Source: JAKPAM01 sp047601745
GTDB lineage: Bacteria; Pseudomonadota; Gammaproteobacteria; Burkholderiales; Burkholderiaceae_E
DNA length: 64,000 bases
Assembly (NCBI GenBank): GCA_047601745.1
Contig: JASGIS010000001.1
Location: 5,270,001-5,334,000, forward strand
Direction of reading: 5' to 3'
The position numbers and the translations under genes are program-made. The notes below the pieces were generated by a model. It ran no database searches and was not told the origin of the DNA. It saw nothing but the letters and a program-made list of their open reading frames with translations. Of the stretch, positions 52,991-64,000 are shown piece by piece (position 1 is the stretch's first letter; the number at the start of each line of letters is the position of its first letter).

Positions 52991-53416
52991 TCAGAACACC
53001 CCGAACAGCTTCAAAGCGACGAGTACCGTCAACACCAGGCTGACGATCAGCACGGTACCGGCCGACGCCCGCGCGGCGGGCTTGTCGATGCCGATGTGCA
53101 CGTCCAGCAGCAGGAACCGGATGCCGGCGCAGAAGTGATGCAGATACGCCCAGATCAGCGCCAGCAGCACGAGCTTGACGAACCAGTGCGAGACCAGCGC
53201 CCGGTAATGATCGAAGCTGACTTCCGACGAGATGCTCTGCTGGAGCAGGTACAGGATGAACGGGATCCCGACGACGAACATCAGCGCGCCGCTGGCCCGG
53301 TGGAGGATCGACACGATACCCGGAACCGGCAATCGATAAGTAGCGATCTGAGGGAGGTTGAGATTCCTGAACTTGGGTCTTACCCGCGGGGCCGACTTAT
53401 CGACTGCTTCCGACAT
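52991..53416 (-). CDS. sdhC: Succinate dehydrogenase cytochrome b556 subunit SdhC
   Basis: This is a 141-residue membrane subunit with three helices. The quinone-site serine region SILHRASGALMFV and the haem ligand region LHHFCAGIRFLLLD identify SdhC. It is the first gene of sdhCDAB-sdhE-gltA. The 196-bp gap to the GntR gene must carry the operon promoter; its minus strand contains an AT-rich stretch near 53455-53480, but I cannot fix the boxes. Confidence 0.96.
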   Translation of the reverse strand: MSEAVDKSAPRVRPKFRNLNLPQIATYRLPVPGIVSILHRASGALMFVVGIPFILYLLQQSISSEVSFDHYRALVSHWFVKLVLLALIWAYLHHFCAGIRFLLLDVHIGIDKPAARASAGTVLIVSLVLTVLVALKLFGVF

Positions 53417-53612
53417 GTGGTTTCCTTGCCTGACGATTCTGCACAGTAGAGATGCAAAGCCTGTCTATTTTGACTGAATTTGGCGCGACGCACCAACCGG
53501 CCGGCCGCCGGAAACGCTGAATTGAGACTCAATCTCGACAGGCACCGGACCTCGGACGCGCGCCGGCCGATCGGCCGAGTCCGCCGGCCGCGCATCGAAC
53601 GCCGGCCGTAAT

Positions 53613-54380
53613 TCAGCTCAATTCGTTGAAATAGTGGAACTCGCGCGTCAAGTTGAAGCCGCGCCGAAGCTCGACCGGCTGGTCGTCGTACGTGTACGAG
53701 GTGCGCTCGACCAGCAGCAGCGGCGTGCCCGGCGCCACCTCCAGCGACTCGGCCACGTCGCCGCCGGCCGGCACTGCCTTGAGCCGCTCGGTCGCCCGGA
53801 TCATCCGCGTGTCGAACTCGCTCTCGAACAGGCCGTACAGCGGCCCGTCGTGCCGCTCGAGCCGTTCGGCGGTCAGCCCGCGGAAGCGCCCGCCCGGCAG
53901 CCAGATCTCGTCGAGCACCTCGGGCTTGGCGTCGAACGACAGCAGCCGGCGCACGAGGATCACCGCCTCGCCGGCGCGCAGCCTCAGCACGCGGGCCACG
54001 TCGCCGCTGGCGCGCTGGCGCCGGCATTCGAGAATCCGGCTGTCCAGCGAAGGCTGCCCGACATCGTCGTCGGGCCGCAGGCGCAGGAAACGGAACTGCG
54101 CCCGCGCCGAGTGATGGGAGGCGACGAAGGTTCCGCGCCCCTGCCGGCGCACCAGCAGATGCTCGGCCGCCAGCTCGTCGACCGCCTTGCGCACCGTCCC
54201 CTGGCTAACGCCGAAGCGCAGCGCCAGCTCGGTCTCGCTGGGGATCATCTCGCCCGGCTTCCAGTCGCCCGCCTGCAAGCTGCGCGTCAGCAGGACCTTG
54301 ATCTGCCGGTACAGCGGACTGAACCGCGGCGTCGACGCCGCGCGCTCAGGATCCGATTCCACACGCCTTGCTGGTGCCAT
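53613..54380 (-). CDS. GntR-family (HutC/UTRA) transcriptional regulator
   Basis: This is a 255-residue regulator. An N-terminal winged helix (PLYRQIKVLLTRSLQAG, then IPSETELALRFGVSQGTVRKA) is followed by a UTRA ligand-binding domain with ILVRRLLSFDAKPEVLDEIWL and VERTSYTYDDQPVELRRGF. Such a gene stands between sdhCDAB and mdh in many Burkholderiales. A perfect palindrome in the divergent GntR-mdh region is its likely operator. The ATG at 54380 was chosen; an in-frame upstream ATG at 54431 adds 17 unconserved residues. The ligand is unknown; a TCA-cycle acid is plausible. Confidence 0.9.
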   Translation of the reverse strand: MAPARRVESDPERAASTPRFSPLYRQIKVLLTRSLQAGDWKPGEMIPSETELALRFGVSQGTVRKAVDELAAEHLLVRRQGRGTFVASHHSARAQFRFLRLRPDDDVGQPSLDSRILECRRQRASGDVARVLRLRAGEAVILVRRLLSFDAKPEVLDEIWLPGGRFRGLTAERLERHDGPLYGLFESEFDTRMIRATERLKAVPAGGDVAESLEVAPGTPLLLVERTSYTYDDQPVELRRGFNLTREFHYFNELS

Positions 54381-54469
54381 GTGCTCCCCGCCTCGCCGCG
54401 TTCCGCCGACGGCCTGTCTCCAAAACGGCATTGCAGCACGAAAGATTCGTTGATGTCCATGGTTTTATA

Positions 54470-54481
54470 TCTTATATAAGA
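54470..54481. promoter_or_regulatory. Perfect 12-bp palindrome, candidate GntR operator
   Basis: TCTTATATAAGA is identical on both strands and lies in an AT-rich island between the divergent GntR and mdh genes, 12 bp upstream of the mdh -35 box. GntR-family regulators bind short perfect palindromes of this kind. I did not see a second copy elsewhere in the window. Confidence 0.65.
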
Positions 54482-54493
54482 CAGCTAACTTCG

Positions 54494-54522
54494 TTGACAC
54501 CTGGCCGAATTTTCCATTAAAC
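54494..54522 (+). promoter_or_regulatory. Sigma-70-like promoter for mdh
   Basis: A perfect -35 box TTGACA at 54494-54499 is followed after 17 bp by TTAAAC at 54517-54522 (ATTAAA with 16 bp). Transcription would begin near 54530, leaving a leader of about 190 bases before the mdh ATG. The leader holds no further element I can name. Confidence 0.55.
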
Positions 54523-54722
54523 TGCCGCCCTGTCGTGACGCGCCATCCGGGCGCCGCGCGGCGACGGGCGGGGACGCGGCCCATCCGGCGGATCGGGCGG
54601 CGCAAGACATCTGTACGGCAACTGCGCTACGCTGACGCCCGAACCATCGGCAGGCCGCACCGCCGCGTCGCGTCCAGCCGTCCCGCCCCCCATCCAAACA
54701 CTCGCTACTCGAGAGGATCACC

Positions 54723-55706
54723 ATGACCAAGCCCGTCAAGCGCGTCGCAGTCACCGGCGCAGCCGGCCAGATCGGTTACAGCCTGCTGTTCCGCATCGCC
54801 AACGGCGACATGCTCGGCAAGGATCAGCCGATCATCCTGCAACTGCTCGACATCACGCCCGCGCTGCCGGCCGTCAAGGGCGTCGTGATGGAGCTCGAAG
54901 ACTGCGCGTTCCCGCTGCTGCAGGGCGTGGTCGTCACCGACGATCCGAAGGTCGCGTTCAAGGACGCCGACTACGCGCTGCTGGTCGGCGCGCGTCCGCG
55001 CTCGAAGGGCATGGAGCGCAAGGACCTGCTCGAGGCCAACGGCGCGATCTTCACCGTGCAGGGCAAGGCCCTGGACGAAGCGGCCAGCCGCGACGTCAAG
55101 GTGCTGGTCGTCGGCAACCCGGCCAACACCAACGCGTTCATCGCGATGAAGTCGGCGCCCAACCTGCCGAAGAAGAACTTCACCGCGATGCTGCGGCTCG
55201 ACCACAACCGCGCGCTGTCGCAACTGGCGGCCAAGAGCGGCAAGCCGGTCGACTCGATCGAGAAGCTCGTCGTCTGGGGCAACCACTCGCCGACGATGTA
55301 TCCGGACTTCCGCTTCGCGACGGCCGGCGGCCAGCCGCTGAAGGCGCTGATCAACGACGACGCGTGGAACCGCGACACGTTCATCCCGACCGTCGGCAAG
55401 CGCGGCGCGGCGATCATCGAGGCGCGCGGCCTGTCGTCGGCCGCGTCGGCGGCCAATGCGGCGATCGACCACATGCGCGACTGGGCGCTGGGCACCAACG
55501 GCAAATGGGTGACGATGGGCATCCCGTCGGACGGGTCGTACGGCATCCCGGTCGACACGATGTACGGCTTCCCGGTCACCTGCGCGAACGGCGAGTACTC
55601 GATGATCAAGGATCTCGAGATCGACGCGTTCAGCCGCGAGCGGATGGACCTGACGCTGAAGGAATTGAACGAAGAGCGCGAAGGCGTCAAGCACCTGCTG
55701 GGCTGA
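54723..55706 (+). CDS. mdh: Malate dehydrogenase
   Basis: This is an NAD-dependent malate dehydrogenase of 327 residues, of the betaproteobacterial type resembling cytosolic MDH. The NAD loop is VTGAAGQIGYSLLFRIANG, the substrate-binding arginines are in GARPRSKGMERKDLL, and NPANTNAF and the catalytic histidine in VWGNHSPTMYPDF are present. The start follows GAGAGGA in the sequence before the ATG. A small reading frame follows after 12 bp. Confidence 0.98.
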   Translation: MTKPVKRVAVTGAAGQIGYSLLFRIANGDMLGKDQPIILQLLDITPALPAVKGVVMELEDCAFPLLQGVVVTDDPKVAFKDADYALLVGARPRSKGMERKDLLEANGAIFTVQGKALDEAASRDVKVLVVGNPANTNAFIAMKSAPNLPKKNFTAMLRLDHNRALSQLAAKSGKPVDSIEKLVVWGNHSPTMYPDFRFATAGGQPLKALINDDAWNRDTFIPTVGKRGAAIIEARGLSSAASAANAAIDHMRDWALGTNGKWVTMGIPSDGSYGIPVDTMYGFPVTCANGEYSMIKDLEIDAFSRERMDLTLKELNEEREGVKHLLG

Positions 55707-55718
55707 GGAAACGCCGCC

Positions 55719-55859
55719 GTGGCCGCCCGCTCGCCGCAGATGCCCGACCCGGGCATCGGCACGATCGACGATTCGCCGATCGACGCCGGCGTCGGCGGCG
55801 GCCACGCGCCCGAGGACGAGCCGAAACGATTGCTCGCCGAGCACGAAAAGATGAAATGA
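55719..55859 (+). CDS. Possible 46-residue acidic protein downstream of mdh
   Basis: A GTG start at 55719, nine bases after GAGGA, opens a 46-codon frame ending in TGA at 55857-55859. The product runs from VAARSPQMPDPGIGTIDDSP to a charged end, LLAEHEKMK. Nearly all third positions are G or C, as in real genes here. I know no family for it. It could be a mdh-coupled small protein or chance. Confidence 0.45.
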   Translation: MAARSPQMPDPGIGTIDDSPIDAGVGGGHAPEDEPKRLLAEHEKMK

Positions 55860-55946
55860 GGTCGGGCGGCCGCCCCGTTCGCGAGGCCGGCCTCTCGATC
55901 GCCGATCACGAGACATCATTCCGATCAATTACGGAGGACACCACCG

Positions 55947-57110
55947 ATGAGTGCGGACGCCACCCCCACGACCACCGGCCCGAAACCGAAGAAATCCGTC
56001 GCGCTGTCCGGCGTCACGGCCGGCAATACCGCGCTGTGCACGGTCGGACGCTCCGGCAATGACCTGCACTATCGCGGCTACGACATCCTCGACATCGCCG
56101 ACGCGGCCGAGTTCGAGGAGATCGCCCACCTGCTGGTCCACGGCAAGCTGCCGACGGTCGCCGAGCTGAAGGCCTACAAGGCCAAGCTCAAGGCCCTGCG
56201 CGGCGTGCCGGCCAACGTGCGGGCGGCGCTCGAGGCGCTGCCGGCGTCGTCGCACCCGATGGACGTGATGCGCACCGGCGTATCGGCGCTCGGCTGCCAG
56301 CTCCCCGAGAAGGACGACCACAACGTGCCGGGCGCGCGCGACATCGCCGACCGGCTGATGGCCTCGCTCGGCCCGATGCTGCTGTACTGGTACCACTACA
56401 GCCACAACGGCAAGCGGATCGAGATCGAGACCGACGACGATTCGATCGGCGGCCATTTCCTGCACCTGCTGCACGGCGAGAAGCCGTCCGACAGCTGGGT
56501 GCGCGCGATGCACACGTCGCTGATCCTGTACGCCGAGCACGAGTTCAACGCGTCGACGTTCACCTGCCGCGTCATCGCCGGCACCGGATCGGACATGTAC
56601 TCGGCGATCACCGGCGGCATCGGCGCGCTGCGCGGTCCGAAACACGGCGGCGCCAACGAGGTCGCGTTCGAGATCCAGAAGCGCTACGACAATCCGGACG
56701 AGGCCGAGGCCGACATCCGCCGGCGCGTCGAGAACAAGGAAGTCGTGATCGGCTTCGGCCACCCGGTCTACACGATCGCCGACCCGCGCAACAAGGTCAT
56801 CAAGGAAGTCGCGCACAAGCTGTCGGTCGAAGCCGGCAGCACCAAGATGTTCGACATCGCCGAACGGCTCGAGACGATCATGTGGGACATCAAGAAGATG
56901 TTCCCGAACCTCGACTGGTTCTCGGCCGTCAGCTATCACATGATGGGCGTGCCGACCGCGATGTTCACGCCGCTGTTCGTCATCGCGCGGACTTCGGGCT
57001 GGGCGGCGCACATCATCGAGCAGCGGATCGACAACAAGATCGTGCGCCCGAGCGCCAACTACGTCGGACCCGAGGACCAGAAGTTCGTTCCCCTGGCCGA
57101 GCGCAAGTAA
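55947..57110 (+). CDS. prpC: 2-methylcitrate synthase
   Basis: This is a 387-residue citrate-synthase-family enzyme of the PrpC type, condensing propionyl-CoA with oxaloacetate. Features are SGVTAGNTALCTVG and LHYRGYDILD near the N-terminus. Active-site residues are in YAEHEFNASTFTCRVI, GPKHGGANEVAFE, GFGHPVYTIADPRN and WFSAVSYHMMGVP. It is shorter than GltA (435 residues) and lacks its N-terminal domain. No prpB or acnD neighbour is present; the ordinary acnA lies 1.6 kb downstream. It might have citrate synthase activity as well. A GGAGGA ribosome site lies before the ATG. Confidence 0.9.
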   Translation: MSADATPTTTGPKPKKSVALSGVTAGNTALCTVGRSGNDLHYRGYDILDIADAAEFEEIAHLLVHGKLPTVAELKAYKAKLKALRGVPANVRAALEALPASSHPMDVMRTGVSALGCQLPEKDDHNVPGARDIADRLMASLGPMLLYWYHYSHNGKRIEIETDDDSIGGHFLHLLHGEKPSDSWVRAMHTSLILYAEHEFNASTFTCRVIAGTGSDMYSAITGGIGALRGPKHGGANEVAFEIQKRYDNPDEAEADIRRRVENKEVVIGFGHPVYTIADPRNKVIKEVAHKLSVEAGSTKMFDIAERLETIMWDIKKMFPNLDWFSAVSYHMMGVPTAMFTPLFVIARTSGWAAHIIEQRIDNKIVRPSANYVGPEDQKFVPLAERK

Positions 57111-57268
57111 GCGCCGCGCCCGCGCCGCGATCGGCGCGGGCCGACGATCCGCCGGCGGTGCGCGACGGCCGTGCATCGCCGATGCGACGGCGCACCAACG
57201 GCGGTTGACACGCGGCGGGGCGCACAACAGGATTGCGGATTGACTTTCTGGCGCCAGCCCCCTCATCG

Positions 57269-57949
57269 ATGAAATCTGAATCGCCCGCCCGCCCGTCCCG
57301 GTCCGCCCGCAGCTCGCTGCTGGGCGGTGCGCTGCTGCTCGCCTGCATGGCCCTGGCCGGCTGCGAAATGCTCGGTGTCAAGAAGTCGGACACCGAAGCC
57401 GCGGCCACGCCGGTCGCCGGCGCGCCCGCATCGGCCACGTCGACCGCGCCGGCCGGATCGGCCGATCTGCCGCTGGCGGCGACGCCGCCGTCCAGTATGG
57501 TGCCGGTGCCGGCCAATCCGCCGGCCGTCGACACGACGGCGCCGACCGCGCCGCTGGCGCCGCCTGCGGCGCAGGCCGAGCAGATCGCCGCGATCGGGCT
57601 GTCGATGGAGGTCGGCGTCTATCGCTGCGAGCTGAACCGCAGCCTGGGCATCAAACAGATCGCCCCCGACGGCCAGTCGCTGGTCATGCACTGGGCCGGC
57701 CGGGACTATCCGCTGACGGCGGTTCGCGCGCGCAGCGGCGCGCTGCGCTACGAGGACGCCGCGTCGGGCCTGACCTGGATCACGATCGTCGGCAAGTCGC
57801 TGCTGCTGGACCTGAAGAACGGCCAGCAACTGGCCAACGAGTGCAAACACGTACCCGGTGTCGCGCTGGAAACGACGCCGGCCCCGGCGCAGCAGGTCAG
57901 GACGACTGCCCGCCCGAGCAGCCCGCCGCGCAAGAAGGCGGCGCAATAA
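57269..57949 (+). CDS. Lipoprotein with MliC-like domain
   Basis: This is a 226-residue predicted lipoprotein. The signal peptide ends in lipobox LAGC (cysteine near residue 36). A Pro/Ala/Thr-rich linker of about 75 residues follows. The domain at about 120-205 (VYRCELNRSLGI, then HWAGRDYPLTAVRARSGALRY and ANEC) resembles MliC/PliC lysozyme inhibitors, including the paired cysteines. Inhibition of host or phage lysozyme is the family role. The C-terminal tail is basic. A TTG at 57233 would lengthen the N-terminus; the ATG at 57269 fits the signal peptide better. The DUF3617 gene follows after 5 bp. Confidence 0.75.
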   Translation: MKSESPARPSRSARSSLLGGALLLACMALAGCEMLGVKKSDTEAAATPVAGAPASATSTAPAGSADLPLAATPPSSMVPVPANPPAVDTTAPTAPLAPPAAQAEQIAAIGLSMEVGVYRCELNRSLGIKQIAPDGQSLVMHWAGRDYPLTAVRARSGALRYEDAASGLTWITIVGKSLLLDLKNGQQLANECKHVPGVALETTPAPAQQVRTTARPSSPPRKKAAQ

Positions 57950-57954
57950 ACCGT

Positions 57955-58699
57955 ATGTCGACCTCCACGCGGCCCGACCGCCCGCTCGCCGACGACCGGC
58001 GCGCGCGCCGGTCGCGTCCGCCGTCTCGGCTGTTCGCGCCGTCTCGGCCGTTCGCTCCCTCGTGGCTGTTCGGTCTGCTGGCCGCCGTCCTGCTGGCCTC
58101 GCCCGCCTGGGGCCAGATCGAATCGATGCTCGGCGACCCGAATTTTCCGCGCCGCGCCCCCGGCTTGTGGGAAGTGCGCAGCGCCAGCAGCTCGGTGCTC
58201 GGACTGCCGCCGACGCTGAACTGCGTCGGCGACGGCGCCGACGGCTCGCGCTCGCAACTGGACCGTTCTCCCGGCGCCAAGGGTTCGTGCACGCTGGGCA
58301 GCTTCACGCGGGTCGGCGAGGCCTGGGTCGCCGAGTCGGTCTGCAAGGAAGGCAAGACCCGCGTGATCAGCAAGGCGATCGCCACCGGCGATTTCCGCAC
58401 CCATTATCGAATCGACACGGCGGTCACTTATGATCCGCCGCTGGGCGGCGCCAAGAAGGAGGACAAGGACGCGATCGTCGCCCGTCACCTGGGCCCCTGC
58501 CCGGCCCACCAGAAGCCCGGGGATCTGGTCGTCCCGGGCATGGGCACGCTCAACATGATCGATGGCACGTTCCGTGCTGAACCCTCGCCGGCCGTACGTC
58601 ACCCGGCTCGCAAAAAAGCAACCGACAAAACTTCCAGTGTCACGGGCCAGAGGTTCGCCCACGACACGAGCGCTCTCACTTTCAATCCCGAGGTCGACA

Positions 58700-58710
<11 letters not shown>
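57955..58710 (+). CDS. DUF3617-like exported protein
   Basis: This is a 251-residue protein. A long basic N-terminus precedes a hydrophobic segment (LFGLLAAVLLASPAWGQ, about residues 38-54), probably a signal peptide. The mature part starts FPRRAPGLWEVRS, the DUF3617 pattern, and contains four to five cysteines (LNCVGDG, KGSCTLG, ESVCKEG, GPCPAH) that could form disulfides. The family is periplasmic with no known role. The last about 40 residues overlap the acnA leader, and the stop lies 11 bp inside acnA, so the true end region is unusual. Confidence 0.75.
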
Positions 58711-61408
<2,698 letters not shown>

Positions 61409-61420
61409 TCGGCCCGCCTG

Positions 61421-61449
61421 GCGCGACGGCCCCGTCGGGGTCGTCGCGC
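61421..61449 (+). terminator. Strong hairpin 12 bp after acnA
   Basis: GCGCGACGGCCCC at 61421-61433 pairs with GGGGTCGTCGCGC at 61437-61449: 13 pairs including one G-U, three-base loop. No T-run follows, so termination may be factor-dependent or the stem may protect the mRNA end. Confidence 0.55.
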
Positions 61450-61566
61450 GGTCGCGGCCGGGCTCGCCGGCCGCCGACCATCGACTGCCCCCTCTCGCTC
61501 CGGGCAGCCGCCACCGTCTCGAAAACAAGAAGAATCGACGGTTACGACACGAAAGCAACGCATGGC

Positions 61567-61584
61567 GCCACACAATTATGTGGC
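61567..61584. promoter_or_regulatory. Inverted repeat upstream of the EAL gene
   Basis: GCCACA at 61567-61572 and TGTGGC at 61579-61584 flank an AT-rich six-base spacer (CAATTA). The site lies about 95 bp before the start of the EAL gene, in the most AT-rich part of the gap, and could be an operator. Confidence 0.4.
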
Positions 61585-61678
61585 AATCGCCGGCTTCTAT
61601 TACACTCAGCAACATTGTCGCCCCTGTATAGAGAGCTGACGCGGCGCCGTCCGGCGCCCGTGCCTTCGTTCACACGTC

Positions 61679-63952
61679 TTGCTGTCCGAACCCATACTGG
61701 TCAATCGTGAGTCGGGAAACCGCCTGGGCCCCCTGCCTCGAACCATCGTGGTCGGGCTCATTTCGTTCACCAGTTGCGTGCTCGCGCGCTGGCTGGCATT
61801 CGATGCGCCGGTCGGCGTGATCTTCTGGCCCGGCGCGGCCGTGGCCTTCGCGTTCGGCTGGCGCTTCGGCATGCCCTGGGTGCTGCCCGCCGCCGCGGGC
61901 GCCGCGCTGTGGGCGCTGTTCGGCTACAACGACTGGCAGGTCGCCACGGTAGCGGCGCTGACCTGCCTGCCGGGCCCGCTGGTCGCGATTTCGATGCTGC
62001 GGCGGCTGAACGCGTGGAAACCGGCCGACTACCGGCTCGAAGCCGTGCTGCGCTTCGTGTCGATCATTGCGCTGATCGCGGCGCCGCTCGACGCGCTGTT
62101 GGCGACGCTGGCGTTCGGCAACATCCAGATGCTGGCCGACCTGACTTCCGGACAGGTCTTCCCGTCGTGGTGGCTGCTCGATTCGCTGGGCATGCTGATG
62201 CTGACGCCGGCGCTGCTCGCCTGGATCAGCAACGAGCACGCGCCCGAGCCCGAAGCCGGCATCACGCACGAGGTCCTCGTCGACGGCCCGGCGCTCGTGC
62301 TGACGACGGCGGTCGTGGCCGCCAGCCTCGGCCTGTCGACGGTCGGCCAGGGCGAATGGGGCCACACGCTGATGTACTTCTACTTCCCGATCGTCGCGTG
62401 GACCTCGGTGCGGATGAGCGAACGGGCGACCGCGCTGTCGTTGCTGATCACCGCCGTGCCCTTGCTGGCCGCGCGCGCGTTCCAGGTCCACACGCTCAGC
62501 GGCCCCGACGTGTTCCGGATGCTCGAGTCGGCCGTCATCATCCTGTGCGCGGTCCTGGTCGCGCTGATCATGCAGGCGGTGGCCGCCGACCGCCGTTTCG
62601 CGCTCGCCCGCGTCGCGCGCCAGGCGCGCCAGGATCTGAGCACCGGCCTGCTGAACGACCGCGGCCTGCTGGCCGAACTGGGCGACCGGCTGGTGTCGCC
62701 GAACCGCACGCACTACGGACTGGTCGGCGTGCACCTGACGAACTTCGACGCGCTGAACGATCTGTGCGGGCCGATGCAGGCGCTGCAGCTCGAGCAGACG
62801 GCCGCCACCCTGCTGCTGCGGCAGCCGGGCGCGCTGATCGGCGCGCGCCTGTCGTCGGGACGCTATGCGCTGCTGCTGTCGGCCGAAACGGTCGCGCAGG
62901 TGCGCGCGCTGGCGCGCGAGATCTACGCGCAATTGAACGGCCAGGTGTTCAAGATCGAGCACGGCAGCCTGCGGCTGCAGGTCAGCGTCGGCGGCCTGCT
63001 CGTCGACCGGCACGTGCAGATCAACAGCGAGGACTGCCTGATGTCGCTGTCCGACGCGATGGCGATCGCCGCCAGCGTCCGCGATCCGCAGTTGTTCGTC
63101 GAACCGCTGTCGCAGACGATGGTCGATGCGCGCCGCGCGCACCAGGGCAAGCTCGAGCACATCCGCGAGGCGATCCGCGAGCAGCGTTTCGACGTCCATG
63201 CGCAACCGATCGTCGATCCCGATGCGCCGCCCGGAGCGTTGTCGTACGAAGTGCTGGTGCGCCTGCGCGACCGCGACGGCGGCCTGATCCGTCCGCCCGA
63301 ATTCCTGCCGCTGGCCGTGCAGGCGCAGATGACGGTCGCGCTCGACCGCGGCGTGATCCGCACGGTGTTCGCGTACCTGGCGACGAACCCGGACGCCTTG
63401 GCGCGCACGCACAAGTGCTCGATCAACCTGTCGGGCATGACGATGAGCGACGGGACGATCGCCAGCTTCATCCGCGAGCAGCGCGCGCGCTACAGCATCC
63501 CTTCGCAGAAGATCGTCTTCGAGATCACCGAAGGCGAAGCGATCCGCAATCCGGGCGCCGCGTCGCGGCTCGTCGACGACCTGAAGAGCGACGGATTCGG
63601 CATCGCGCTGGACGACTTCGGCACCGGCCTGGCGACCTTCGAGTATCTGAAGCGCTTCCCGCTCGACTACCTGAAGATCGACGGCACGTTCATCCGCAAC
63701 CTGGTCAGCAACCCGATCGACGAAGAGATCGTACTGGCGACGATCAGGGTCGCGCGGCGCCTGAACGTCAAGACGATCGCCGAGCACGTGCACAGCCAGG
63801 AGATCTACGACCGGCTGCGGGTGCTCGGCATCGAATACATCCAGGGCGAGCTGATCAGCGTCGCCCGGCCGATCGCCGAGCTGTTCGAAAATCCGCCGAC
63901 CGACGCGCAGAAGGCGGCGACCGAGGCCGGACCGGCGCTGCGGCAGATCTGA
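61679..63952 (+). CDS. MASE1-like membrane protein with degenerate GGDEF and EAL domain
   Basis: This is a predicted cyclic-di-GMP phosphodiesterase of 757 residues. The first about 310 residues hold eight or so hydrophobic helices of the MASE1 type (VGVIFWPGAAVAFAFGWRFG). The GGDEF-like domain (about 320-465) has RLSSGRYALLL where the signature should be, so it cannot be a normal cyclase. The EAL domain has EVL for EAL, then INLSG, FEITEGEA, DDFGTGLA, LKIDGTF and IAEHVHSQE, keeping the catalytic residues; the final motif is QGE. It should degrade c-di-GMP. The start is a TTG at 61679 without a good ribosome site, so it is uncertain. Confidence 0.85.
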   Translation: MLSEPILVNRESGNRLGPLPRTIVVGLISFTSCVLARWLAFDAPVGVIFWPGAAVAFAFGWRFGMPWVLPAAAGAALWALFGYNDWQVATVAALTCLPGPLVAISMLRRLNAWKPADYRLEAVLRFVSIIALIAAPLDALLATLAFGNIQMLADLTSGQVFPSWWLLDSLGMLMLTPALLAWISNEHAPEPEAGITHEVLVDGPALVLTTAVVAASLGLSTVGQGEWGHTLMYFYFPIVAWTSVRMSERATALSLLITAVPLLAARAFQVHTLSGPDVFRMLESAVIILCAVLVALIMQAVAADRRFALARVARQARQDLSTGLLNDRGLLAELGDRLVSPNRTHYGLVGVHLTNFDALNDLCGPMQALQLEQTAATLLLRQPGALIGARLSSGRYALLLSAETVAQVRALAREIYAQLNGQVFKIEHGSLRLQVSVGGLLVDRHVQINSEDCLMSLSDAMAIAASVRDPQLFVEPLSQTMVDARRAHQGKLEHIREAIREQRFDVHAQPIVDPDAPPGALSYEVLVRLRDRDGGLIRPPEFLPLAVQAQMTVALDRGVIRTVFAYLATNPDALARTHKCSINLSGMTMSDGTIASFIREQRARYSIPSQKIVFEITEGEAIRNPGAASRLVDDLKSDGFGIALDDFGTGLATFEYLKRFPLDYLKIDGTFIRNLVSNPIDEEIVLATIRVARRLNVKTIAEHVHSQEIYDRLRVLGIEYIQGELISVARPIAELFENPPTDAQKAATEAGPALRQI

Positions 63953-64000
63953 GAAATCCGAACGTCCGGCAGCAGGCACCGCGCGGACGTGCCGAACGGG

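Noticed and set aside
61670..63979. A 769-codon minus-strand frame opposite the EAL gene
   Set aside because: Composition (runs of Arg, Gln, Asp, His) is that of an antisense shadow, while the plus strand has clear EAL motifs.
63962..63990. ACGTCCG/CGGACGT inverted repeat after the EAL gene as a terminator
   Set aside because: Only a 7-bp stem with a 15-base loop and no T-run; too weak to call, and the window ends here.

Overview
The window is a dense, GC-rich (roughly 70 % by eye, not computed) stretch of bacterial chromosome. Gene content and order point to a betaproteobacterium of the order Burkholderiales: rluD-pgeF-phaC-phaA-phaB-phaR divergent from bamD, gltA-sdhE-sdhBADC with a GntR gene divergent from mdh, ompR-envZ beside ispDF-mfd-serB, and lplT divergent from alr-radA. 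The genus cannot be read from the sequence alone. I saw no tRNA, rRNA, CRISPR array, transposase or phage gene.

Layout. 1-4.6 kb: the 3' end of an hpnE-like hydroxysqualene oxidase, radA, alr and lplT. 4.7-8 kb: the tsaB-rimI-udg operon and an unrecognised exported protein. 8-19.4 kb: ompR-envZ, ispD-ispF, mfd, serB, a class-I glutamine amidotransferase and a YbfB-like MFS transporter; the last three overlap head to tail by TTGA. 19.4-22.3 kb: a three-gene catabolic islet (ICL/PEP-mutase-superfamily lyase, amidohydrolase, divergent LysR regulator) bounded by an imperfect 68-bp direct repeat of the MFS gene's 3' end. 22.3-31.8 kb: rimO, the polyhydroxyalkanoate operon, pgeF, rluD and bamD. 31.7-37.3 kb: a DinG/YoaA-type helicase, a DUF465 protein, a PP2C phosphatase, a coiled-coil lipoprotein and zapE. 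37.3-61.4 kb: a TCA-cycle supercluster (lpdA, odhB, sucA, a korCAB-like 2-oxoacid:acceptor oxidoreductase, gltA, sdhE-sdhBADC, a GntR regulator, mdh, prpC, acnA) with two small envelope proteins. 61.7-64 kb: a MASE1-GGDEF-EAL membrane protein.

How the genes work together. Citrate synthase, aconitase A, the E1, E2 and E3 of 2-oxoglutarate dehydrogenase, succinate dehydrogenase and malate dehydrogenase lie within 24 kb and would cover most of the oxidative TCA cycle. A second, ferredoxin- or NAD(P)-type 2-oxoacid oxidoreductase lies directly upstream of sucA and could act at the same 2-oxoglutarate node. Acetyl-CoA can be diverted to PHA by phaCAB, with phaR as the likely regulator.

Notable features: the repeat-bounded islet; short in-frame tandem repeats that encode low-complexity linkers inside several otherwise conserved proteins (UDG, MFS, helicase); three 10-bp-phased repeats upstream of ompR; a perfect 12-bp palindrome beside a strong mdh promoter in the GntR-mdh divergent region; and a 46-codon reading frame downstream of mdh. 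Everything is read by eye; no database search was possible.
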